From contig JABDJY010000299.1 in the NCBI GenBank assembly GCA_013003285.1, forward strand, positions 1 to 13,499: 13,499 bases of DNA. The letters are read 5' to 3'. Below are positions 1-6,125 of the stretch, in pieces. Source of the DNA: Alphaproteobacteria bacterium (GTDB lineage Bacteria > Pseudomonadota > Alphaproteobacteria > UBA6615). How positions within the stretch are numbered: the stretch's first letter is position 1; the number at the start of each line of letters is the position of its first letter. Made by a program: the position numbers and the translations under genes. The notes under the pieces are model-generated. The model saw nothing but the letters and a program-made list of their open reading frames with translations, was not told the origin of the DNA and did not search any database.

Positions 1-17
1 GTTGTTAACCGCTAGGG

Positions 18-53
18 CGGTGGAAGGAGACCCAACAAGGCCGCCTTCCACCG
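18..53 (-). terminator. Inverted repeat just past the lipoprotein gene, possible terminator
   Basis: A perfect 10-bp inverted repeat (cggtggaagg at 18-27 and ccttccaccg at 44-53) encloses a 16-nt loop. It starts 12 nt beyond the stop codon of the minus-strand lipoprotein gene. Position and stem strength fit a transcription stop or an mRNA 3'-end protecting hairpin. No U-tract follows on the minus strand, so it is not a canonical intrinsic terminator. Confidence 0.4.
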
Positions 54-65
54 ATATCCAGTGTC

Positions 66-734
66 TTAGTTGGTGAGCCCTTCGCCCTTGCTCATAAAGC
101 CCATATGGAGCTCCGACTGGCCCAGGCCGCCTTCGCCCTTAACCCAGGTCACCTTGCCATCCTTATTGGCGTCGGTGCCCGAGATTAACTGGTCTGCCAA
201 ACCATTGATCTGGCTGACCATGACAGTCGCATTGGCAGCGTTATCCGATGCTTGAACCCGTTGGCCCAGCGCCACGATTAACCGGGCCCAATCGACCGTA
301 TTCTGAGCGCTGGTGCCCACATGTTCGGCATGGGCCTTCACATTGCCGCTCGCGCCGTCGCTGCCGGCCGCCAGGTTAATGTGCTGGTTGACCCCGGCCG
401 CTGCCTTCATGACGCCGTAGCCAAGGCCCGGGCCTTCGGCTTCGACGCTGGGATCGACGGCGTTAATCACATGGCCGGTATGGGTCTTCAGCCAAGCCAG
501 ATTGGCAGGTTGTTGCAAAACCAACGTCGCGTGTTGTTTGGCGATTTTGGCCTCGGCCATGGCGGTCGGCAGCAGGCCCATCTTGTCCGGCGTGTCCTTC
601 CAGCTGGTGGTGACATGGCCCATATGGGCGTGCGCCATATTCGCCGGCGCCTTGGCCTTTTCAGCCGCCATCTGCCCGCTGCACGCGGACAGCAATAATA
701 CCGCCGCGACCGTCGCGGTTCCAAATTTACGCAT
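66..734 (-). CDS. Histidine-rich exported lipoprotein with EF-hand-like loop, function unknown
   Basis: This 222-residue protein begins with a lipoprotein signal: MRKF, a hydrophobic stretch, then the lipobox LLSAC with Cys18 as the expected lipidation site. Ser at +2 fits outer-membrane sorting in Gram-negatives. The start is well supported by GGGAGG (740-745) a few bases before ATG. The mature part carries three HxxHV motifs (His37/His40, His85/His88, His135/His138), an invariant-looking HV-NAVDPS-GPGLGYGV block near 88-108, and a calcium-loop-like stretch at 188-199 (D-x-N-x-D-G-x-V) in which position 12 is Lys instead of Glu. The C-terminus is Gly- and Met-rich. The histidine pairs suggest metal or haem binding, but that is inference. 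I do not recognise a named family. It is transcribed in the same direction as the exported protein gene upstream, 110 bp away. Confidence 0.85.
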   Translation of the reverse strand: MRKFGTATVAAVLLLSACSGQMAAEKAKAPANMAHAHMGHVTTSWKDTPDKMGLLPTAMAEAKIAKQHATLVLQQPANLAWLKTHTGHVINAVDPSVEAEGPGLGYGVMKAAAGVNQHINLAAGSDGASGNVKAHAEHVGTSAQNTVDWARLIVALGQRVQASDNAANATVMVSQINGLADQLISGTDANKDGKVTWVKGEGGLGQSELHMGFMSKGEGLTN

Positions 735-810
735 AACTTCCTCCCAAAATTTGCGGCGTCGCGGACAAGATCGCCCAACACCCTTGTTCCAAGAACAGGT
801 GGCGGGAGGA
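735..810 (-). promoter_or_regulatory. Lipoprotein gene leader with Shine-Dalgarno and complementary anti-SD
   Basis: On the minus strand the 5' leader contains TCCTCCC (804-810), perfectly complementary to the Shine-Dalgarno region GGGAGGA (739-745) of the lipoprotein gene, with one further G-U pair possible. Between them lies a hairpin with a 7-bp stem (783-789 with 793-799, one wobble, loop of 3). Pairing of the two outer segments would hide the ribosome site. This is a structural reading only. No known riboswitch or thermometer family is recognised. Confidence 0.3.
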
Positions 811-844
811 TTTATTCCCTTTGAGAACGGACCGGTTTGGGATC

Positions 845-1606
845 TTAAGGCTTACGATAGGTGATGGTGGCTTCCGGCGTCTCGATCTGCCGGATGAAAA
901 TCTCCCGGTCGCCTTCGTACAGCCGCAGGCTTAAACTGCCGCGGCCGCCGGTGTTGGTGACTTCACACGCTTCGATCGACTGGCCGCGCATAATCCGGGT
1001 TTGGTTGCCGATATCCTGGTCGTCCAGGGTAATGCGTTTGACCGTATTATTGCTCAAGGCGATATCGCACCAGCCCTCGAACTCCGCTGGTGGGTGAGCA
1101 CCGCCAATGGCGATCATCTGTAGTTGCTTGTCCGGTGGCGCGTTCGGGTTCACCAGCCGGCGCACGGTCAGGGGAGAAAACAGGCGATCCTCATTCCCCG
1201 GCGAGGGGAGGGCCGGTCGGCCGTAAAGCACCTTTGTATCGTTGCCCGGGTCAGCCGCCGGATCGGTGAACACCACTTGCCCCATAGGCTCGAGGTTGGG
1301 CCGATATTCGAACCCGTCGACGATTTGAATGAGATCAGTGTCCGGCGATAAGTCCACGAAGGAAATATCATGGCCCTGTTTTTTGGCCACGATGCCGATC
1401 ACGCGTTCGACCAAGCTCTGCGACCAATCGTCGAGAGCCTCCCGGTAGAACAATGCGCCGATGGCCGCCGATCTCTCCGTCGCATCGTTAATCGCCAACG
1501 CCGCCTCGATACGCGCCTTGAATTCGTCCGTCGCCGCATCGGCGCGTGCCAGTGGGGCGGCGGCGGCAAAAACGAATGCGATCAAAATCAATAAGGTGGC
1601 GCGCAT
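845..1606 (-). CDS. Secreted/periplasmic protein with two cysteines, function unknown
   Basis: From the ATG at 1606 this encodes 253 residues with a clear Sec signal peptide: Met-Arg, a hydrophobic core to about residue 17, then an ARA cleavage motif ending near residue 22. The frame stays open to an ATG at 1642 (12 more residues), but that start has no ribosome site and would bury the signal peptide. The 1606 start has GAGA about 6 nt upstream. The mature protein has a short helical N-terminal part (about 25-80) and a likely beta-rich C-terminal part (about 95-253). Its only two cysteines, Cys180 (GWC) and Cys214 (EAC), could form a disulfide. No catalytic motif or named family is recognised. 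It lies upstream of, and codirectional with, the lipoprotein gene, and diverges from the amidase gene. Confidence 0.8.
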   Translation of the reverse strand: MRATLLILIAFVFAAAAPLARADAATDEFKARIEAALAINDATERSAAIGALFYREALDDWSQSLVERVIGIVAKKQGHDISFVDLSPDTDLIQIVDGFEYRPNLEPMGQVVFTDPAADPGNDTKVLYGRPALPSPGNEDRLFSPLTVRRLVNPNAPPDKQLQMIAIGGAHPPAEFEGWCDIALSNNTVKRITLDDQDIGNQTRIMRGQSIEACEVTNTGGRGSLSLRLYEGDREIFIRQIETPEATITYRKP

Positions 1607-1767
1607 GGATATTCTCGCGGTTCGGTGCTGCAATGCTCGCATCGGCGGACGGCTATTGAAACGCCTGTTGGTTAGGGAAAAGCAAATAGGGCGGTCACAT
1701 ATGCGTTAGCGGGCGCTGTCTCAGACGGGGGCGGCGCTCTGTGGCCGCATGTGCTAAGGGTAAGGCT

Positions 1768-2592
1768 ATGAAAATTTCTGCCATCCAGATGAATTCGGGT
1801 TCCGAAAAGGCGTCGAACTTGGCGCAGGCCGCCGATCTGGTGTCCCGCTCGGTCGCGGCCGATGGACCGGATATGGTGGTGTTGCCGGAAGTGTTTGCCC
1901 ATATCGGCGGCAGCGTCGCCGACCGGCAGGCCGCGGCGGAGGCGTTGCCGGAACCCGGCGATGATGGCGGTGCCGTCTATGAAATGCTACGGGGCCTGGC
2001 GCGCGACAATCGCATTTTCGTGCATGGCGGCAGTTTCATCGAGCGCGCCGGCGATAAGTTCTTCAACACCAGCATCGCCTTTGACCGCGGCGGTAACGAG
2101 CTGGTGCGCTATCGCAAGGTGCATCTGTTCGACGTGACCACCCCCGACGGCAAGTCCTATCGCGAGTCCGATACCTTCGGCGCCGGCGATGCGGTGGCGA
2201 CCTATCGGGCCGACGATCTCACCATCGGCTGCTCGATTTGCTACGATTTGCGCTTCGCTGAATTCTACCGATTGCTGGCCGAAGCGGGTGCCGACGTGAT
2301 CATGGTGCCGGCGGCGTTCACGCTACAGACCGGCAAGGACCATTGGGAGGTCCTGCTGCGCGCCCGCGCCATCGAGACCCAGACCTATATGGTCGCCGCC
2401 GCGCAGACCGGCACCTATAGGGATGGCAACGACCAGCGCGCCACCTGGGGCCACTCGATGGTGGTCGATCCGTGGGGGCATATAATTGCGCAGGCCTCCG
2501 AGGATACCGGCTTTGCCACCGGCGCGATCGACCGGGACTATATCGCCACGGTACGCGGCCGCATCCCGGTGCGTGACCACCGGGTCTTTTGA
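1768..2592 (+). CDS. Carbon-nitrogen hydrolase (nitrilase superfamily, Nit-type amidase)
   Basis: A 274-residue cytosolic hydrolase of the nitrilase superfamily, usual length for the Nit1/Nit2 branch (deaminated glutathione amidase, omega-amidase). The Glu-Lys-Cys catalytic triad is visible: Glu41 in VLPEVF, Lys117 in YRKVHLFD and Cys158 in CSICYDLRF. The HWEVLLRARAIE segment supplies the usual second glutamate. KSYRES before the lysine-cysteine span is also typical of this branch. The family hydrolyses small carboxamides, often repairing side products such as deaminated glutathione or alpha-ketoglutaramate. The exact substrate cannot be read from sequence. I chose ATG at 1768 because AAGGG (1756-1760) lies 7 nt upstream and MKISAIQM is the usual family start. 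An in-frame GTG at 1741 has no such site. The M20 gene follows after 51 bp, so cotranscription is likely. Confidence 0.93.
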   Translation: MKISAIQMNSGSEKASNLAQAADLVSRSVAADGPDMVVLPEVFAHIGGSVADRQAAAEALPEPGDDGGAVYEMLRGLARDNRIFVHGGSFIERAGDKFFNTSIAFDRGGNELVRYRKVHLFDVTTPDGKSYRESDTFGAGDAVATYRADDLTIGCSICYDLRFAEFYRLLAEAGADVIMVPAAFTLQTGKDHWEVLLRARAIETQTYMVAAAQTGTYRDGNDQRATWGHSMVVDPWGHIIAQASEDTGFATGAIDRDYIATVRGRIPVRDHRVF

Positions 2593-2616
2593 GCCGCAGC
2601 CGGTTCCGCCTATAGT
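2589..2616 (+). promoter_or_regulatory. Possible sigma70-type promoter before the M20 hydrolase
   Basis: TTGAGC (2589-2594), a 16-bp spacer and TATAGT (2611-2616) give 4/6 and 5/6 matches to the -35 and -10 consensus. The site overlaps the stop codon of the amidase gene and ends 27 bp before the M20 start, so it could add an internal promoter to the two-gene unit. Found by eye, hence weak. Confidence 0.3.
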
Positions 2617-2643
2617 GGGCGCGAATTCGACCGGGAGGCGACG

Positions 2644-3816
2644 ATGTCGGTGAAGCCAGAAATAGCGCGCGATCATGAGTTATTGACCCAGTGGCGGCGC
2701 GACCTTCACGCCCATCCGGAAATCGCCTTCGAAGAGCACCGCACCGCCGGCATGGTCGCCGAACATCTAGAAAGCTTCGGCATCGAAGTGCATCGCGGCC
2801 TGGCCAAGACCGGTGTTGTCGGGCAGCTCAAGGTCGGCACCGGCAACCGGGCGATCGCCCTGCGCGCCGATATGGATGCGCTCCCCTTGGAAGAGCACAA
2901 TGAATTCGACCATCGCTCGCAAACCGACGGCATGATGCATGCCTGCGGCCATGACGGTCACACCACCATGCTGCTCGGCGCGGCGAAATATCTCGCCGAA
3001 AGCAAAGATTTCGACGGTACGGTCTATTTCATCTTCCAGCCCGCCGAAGAGGGCGAGGGCGGTGGCAAGGTGATGATTGAGGAAGGCCTGTTCGAGCAGT
3101 TCCCCGCCGAGACCGTATTCGGCCTGCACAATTGGCCGGGAATGCCGGCGGGTCAGTTTGGCATCGCCGCCGGTCCCATGATGGCGGCGTTCGATATCTT
3201 CGATTTGAAAATCACCGGCAATGGCAGCCACGCGGCAATGCCCCATCAGGGCGTCGATTCCATCGTCACCGCGTCGCAGGTGGTGACGGCGCTGCAGACC
3301 ATCACCAGCCGCAATACCAACCCGCTCGATGCCTTGGTGGTGTCGGTTACCCAAATTCACGCCGGCGACGCCTATAACATCATCCCGGATTCGGTTCAGT
3401 TGCGGGGAACTGTGCGCAGTTTCAAAGACTCCGTGGGCGAATATGCCGAGCAGGCGATCGGGCGTATCACCACCGGCATTTGCCAGGCCGCCGGCGCGAC
3501 CATGGAGCTCGACTATCAACGGCGGTACCCGTCGACCATCAACCACGCCGATGAAACCGAGTTGGCGGCGCTGGCAGCCGCGGCCGTGGTCGGCGATGAC
3601 AATATCGACCGCCACCCGGTGCCAAGTATGGGGTCGGAGGATTTCGCCTATATGCTGCGCGAACGACCGGGTTGCTATGTCTGGCTGGGCAACGGCATGG
3701 CCGAGGGCGGCTGCATGCTGCACAATCCGGGCTATGACTTTAACGACGAGATTTTGCCGGTCGGCGCCAGCTACTGGGCGACTTTGGTCGAGCAAAACCT
3801 ACCCCGGGAACGCTAA
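2644..3816 (+). CDS. M20 family amidohydrolase (hippurate hydrolase / N-acyl-amino-acid deacylase type)
   Basis: A 390-residue dizinc amidohydrolase of the M20D group, which releases amino acids from N-acyl or amidated forms (hippurate, N-acetyl amino acids, indole conjugates). The metal-binding residues of the family are all present: Cys101 and His103 in HACGHDGH, Glu135/Glu136 in QPAEEG, His162 in GLHNWPG and His360 in MLHNPGYDFND. The N-terminal RRDLHAHPE motif, the dimerisation domain (about 185-295, with GSHAAMPHQGVD at its start) and the SMGSEDFAYML segment are standard. The protein is full length. ATG is preceded by GGGAGG (2633-2638) at 5-nt spacing. It lies 51 bp after the Nit-type amidase gene. 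Both break amide bonds, suggesting a shared role in amide or acyl-amino-acid turnover, which is inference. Substrate is undetermined. Confidence 0.95.
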   Translation: MSVKPEIARDHELLTQWRRDLHAHPEIAFEEHRTAGMVAEHLESFGIEVHRGLAKTGVVGQLKVGTGNRAIALRADMDALPLEEHNEFDHRSQTDGMMHACGHDGHTTMLLGAAKYLAESKDFDGTVYFIFQPAEEGEGGGKVMIEEGLFEQFPAETVFGLHNWPGMPAGQFGIAAGPMMAAFDIFDLKITGNGSHAAMPHQGVDSIVTASQVVTALQTITSRNTNPLDALVVSVTQIHAGDAYNIIPDSVQLRGTVRSFKDSVGEYAEQAIGRITTGICQAAGATMELDYQRRYPSTINHADETELAALAAAAVVGDDNIDRHPVPSMGSEDFAYMLRERPGCYVWLGNGMAEGGCMLHNPGYDFNDEILPVGASYWATLVEQNLPRER

Positions 3817-3822
3817 ACGGGG

Positions 3823-3840
3823 TTAACCGGTGTTAACCAT
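3823..3840 (+). promoter_or_regulatory. CtrA-like box upstream of the TipF-like gene
   Basis: TTAA-N6-TTAACCAT lies 47-64 bp before the EAL protein start. The downstream half TTAACCAT is identical to the 8-mer half-site associated with CtrA, the response regulator of alphaproteobacterial cell-cycle and flagellar genes. The full CtrA box is usually TTAA-N7-TTAAC, so spacing here is one base short. The site is also a 7-bp inverted repeat (GGTTAAC 3821-3827, GTTAACC 3832-3838). TTAA is rare in DNA this GC-rich. Function is inferred. Confidence 0.4.
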
Positions 3841-3886
3841 ATAGCAACGCTTCGGCGTCACCTTATGGCAGTAACTTTGAGCTGCC

Positions 3887-5119
3887 ATGTCGATCTTGAT
3901 TCAGATAATTATCGCCGCTGCCTATAGCGTTCTCGCGCTTGCCGCCGCTTTTGTACTGCCCGAAAGAGTGCCGCAGGTGACGCCGCTCTATGGCGCGGTT
4001 GCTGGTGCTGTGGTGATGATCGGCGGCCTAGTGCTGCAATTTGGCCTAGCGTTGCGGCGCCAGAGCCGGCGGGCGGCCTTCCAGTTGGAAGATATTCGCA
4101 AACAGACGCGGCTTCTGGCTGAGGATCTGTTGGAGACCCAAACCCAATCCCTGCATTGGCGCCAAGCCGCGGAGCAAATGGGAAAGGCCGGCGAGCAACG
4201 CGTTTCTCAGGTCATTTCCGAGGTCAAGGTGCTGCAGGGTCTGATCGAGACCTTCGCCGAACAGCAAACGCGCTACGCCGCGGCGGCTGCCGGGGGCAGT
4301 GTCGCCCAACTGGTGGCGCTGGAAGGCGGCAAATCAGAAAAACGCCCGGACATGCCGCCGGTTCAGGAAATAGCCCGCGAGGACGAGACGCTGGTGGTAT
4401 TGCGCGAGGCGCTACGTTCCGACCGGGTCGATGTCTATTTGCAGCCGATCGTCAGCCTGCCGCAGCGCAAGACCCGCTATTACGAATGCTACACCCGGAT
4501 CCGCACCGAGGATGGCTCGGTGATCGGTCCCGGCAGTTATATCGGCGTGGCCGAGCGCGAAGGTATGGTCGGCGCCATCGACAATCTGTTGCTCTTCCGC
4601 TGTGTGCAGTTGATCCGCCGCACGCGTAACCGCGACTATGATGTCTCCTTTTTCTGCAATATCTCCGGCGAAAGCCTGGGCGATACGCGGTTCATTAGCG
4701 ACTTCGTCGACTTCGTTGCCGATAATCCGGAATTGGCGCCCAACATCCTGTTCGAGATCGGCCAGTCGGATTTGGACAATGCACCGCCGGAATCGATCGA
4801 TAATTTGGCGCGGTTGGCGCAACTCGGGTTCCGCTTCTCGCTCGATCAGGTAACCCACCTGAACCTCAACTTCTCCGGCTTGGCGGCGCGTAGCTTCCGC
4901 TTCGTTAAGGTCGATGCACGCTATCTGTTGGATTCAGATATCGAGGTGCAAAGCGACATTGTGGTGACCGATATCAAGAAGCAGCTCGACCGCTATGGCC
5001 TCAATATGATTGTCGAAAAAATCGAGCAAGAGAGCGACCTGGTCGAATTGCTCGACCTCGAAGTCGATTACGGTCAAGGCTATTTGTTCGGCGAACCGCG
5101 GTTGAGCCGGGTCGACTGA
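3887..5119 (+). CDS. TipF-like membrane protein with degenerate EAL domain, probable c-di-GMP effector
   Basis: This 410-residue protein has two hydrophobic segments (about 3-24 and 33-56), a charged Gln/Glu-rich coiled-coil region (about 58-130), a linker and a C-terminal EAL domain (about 165-405). The order matches TipF, the alphaproteobacterial polar flagellar-assembly c-di-GMP receptor. The EAL motif reads ECY (200-202). Glu200, Asn258, Glu290, Asp320, Lys341, Glu377 and Gln397 are kept, but the second metal Asp of the DD motif is Gln321, the following GxGxSS loop is absent (VTHLNLNF), and the EIxE glutamate is Gln293. Phosphodiesterase activity is therefore unlikely, and ligand binding is the more plausible role. 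The ATG at 3887 has no good Shine-Dalgarno. A CtrA-like box lies just upstream. An alternative is another inactive EAL regulator unrelated to flagella. Confidence 0.85.
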   Translation: MSILIQIIIAAAYSVLALAAAFVLPERVPQVTPLYGAVAGAVVMIGGLVLQFGLALRRQSRRAAFQLEDIRKQTRLLAEDLLETQTQSLHWRQAAEQMGKAGEQRVSQVISEVKVLQGLIETFAEQQTRYAAAAAGGSVAQLVALEGGKSEKRPDMPPVQEIAREDETLVVLREALRSDRVDVYLQPIVSLPQRKTRYYECYTRIRTEDGSVIGPGSYIGVAEREGMVGAIDNLLLFRCVQLIRRTRNRDYDVSFFCNISGESLGDTRFISDFVDFVADNPELAPNILFEIGQSDLDNAPPESIDNLARLAQLGFRFSLDQVTHLNLNFSGLAARSFRFVKVDARYLLDSDIEVQSDIVVTDIKKQLDRYGLNMIVEKIEQESDLVELLDLEVDYGQGYLFGEPRLSRVD

Positions 5120-5219
5120 CGGCTAAATTTTACGGGCATTCCACCGCCCGCCTTTAAATCATCGCGTCCCCGTGGCATGAAAGCGCCTGTTCCGGCTGTC
5201 TTTCACGAAACCTGTCCGC

Positions 5220-6098
5220 ATGAAAACTGAACTCATTTCCGGCATGGCGCCGCTGGCGGCGCAATATGATGCCTTTGTCCTCGATCTGTGGGGCACGCTG
5301 CACAACGGCGTCGAGCCATTGCCTGGTGCGCTCGATTGTTGCGCGCAGCTGAAGTCGGCGGGGAAATCCATCACCCTGTTATCGAACGCCCCTTTTCGCA
5401 TCGATGTGGTGGTCAGCGTCATCGACAGAATCGGTGTACCGCGCCACCTCTACGATCATGTGATGTCGTCGGGCGAGATCGCCTGGCGCGCTGTGGCGGA
5501 CCGGATCGATCCTTGGCATGCCACGCTCGGCCGGCGGGTTTTCTTTATCGGGTCCGAGCGGCACCACACCATGCTGGACAATCCGAACATGGAAGAGGTC
5601 GATAATATCGCCGATGCCGATCTTGTTCTGTGCACCGGTCCGCGCAAGCCCACCGACACGGTCGACGATTATCTGCCCGAATTAACCGCGGCGGCCGCCC
5701 GCAAACTGCCGATGGTCTGCGCCAACCCCGACCGTGAGGTGATCCGCGGCGAGGTGCGTGAAATCTGCGCCGGCGCTATCGCCGAGCATTACGAGACCCA
5801 ATTCGCCGGTGATGTGGCCTGGCACGGCAAACCCCATGCACCGGTATTCGACGAAGTGCTGCGTATCCTCGGGCAACCGCCGCGCGAGCGGGTTTTGATG
5901 GTCGGCGACGGTATTCATACCGATATCGCCGGCGCTGCGGCGGCGTCGATCGACGCCTACTTAGTCTGCGGTGGTCTTCACGCTCAAACCCTCGGCATTA
6001 CCCCCGGCGACGATCCCGACGTTGCCGCACTCGAGCGGTTTCTGATCGAACACGGACAGTCACCGCGCTACGCCGCCGCCCGGTTGCGCTGGGCGTGA
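5220..6098 (+). CDS. HAD-superfamily class IIA hydrolase (TIGR01459-like)
   Basis: A 292-residue HAD phosphatase-like protein with a class IIA cap between motifs II and III. Motif I is DLWGTLHNG with Asp22 as nucleophile. The second Asp of the usual DxD is Trp24, as I recall for the TIGR01459 family (DLWG). Motif II is LLSNAP (Ser55), motif III Lys204 in WHGKPHAPVF, and motif IV VGDGIHTDIAGA (Asp230, Asp235). Relatives include NagD-type and sugar-phosphate phosphatases. Loss of the general acid suggests altered or slow phosphatase chemistry. Substrate unknown. The start has no evident ribosome site. It overlaps the end of a 17-codon frame (5177-5230), so translation may be coupled or leaderless. 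It follows the EAL gene by 100 bp in the same direction and ends 15 bp before a convergent gene. Confidence 0.9.
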   Translation: MKTELISGMAPLAAQYDAFVLDLWGTLHNGVEPLPGALDCCAQLKSAGKSITLLSNAPFRIDVVVSVIDRIGVPRHLYDHVMSSGEIAWRAVADRIDPWHATLGRRVFFIGSERHHTMLDNPNMEEVDNIADADLVLCTGPRKPTDTVDDYLPELTAAAARKLPMVCANPDREVIRGEVREICAGAIAEHYETQFAGDVAWHGKPHAPVFDEVLRILGQPPRERVLMVGDGIHTDIAGAAAASIDAYLVCGGLHAQTLGITPGDDPDVAALERFLIEHGQSPRYAAARLRWA

Positions 6099-6106
6099 GC
6101 GGCAGC

Positions 6107-6125
6107 GTTCCGGCTATGCCGGAGC
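6107..6125. terminator. Hairpin between convergent genes, possible bidirectional terminator
   Basis: TCCGGC (6109-6114) and GCCGGA (6118-6123) form a 6-bp stem with a 3-nt loop, extendable by a wobble pair and a G-C pair. It sits in the 15-bp gap between the convergent HAD and orphan genes and overlaps the stop codon of the minus-strand gene. No U-tract follows in either direction, so an intrinsic terminator role is only suggested by position. Confidence 0.35.

Noticed and set aside
2767..3795. 342-codon minus-strand frame opposite the M20 hydrolase
   Set aside because: The plus-strand frame has every M20 metal ligand in place; the antisense frame has no recognisable motif and no independent start signal.
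5133..5150. CGGGC / GCCCG stem after the EAL gene
   Set aside because: Only 5 bp with an 8-nt loop and no clear T-run; too weak to call a terminator.
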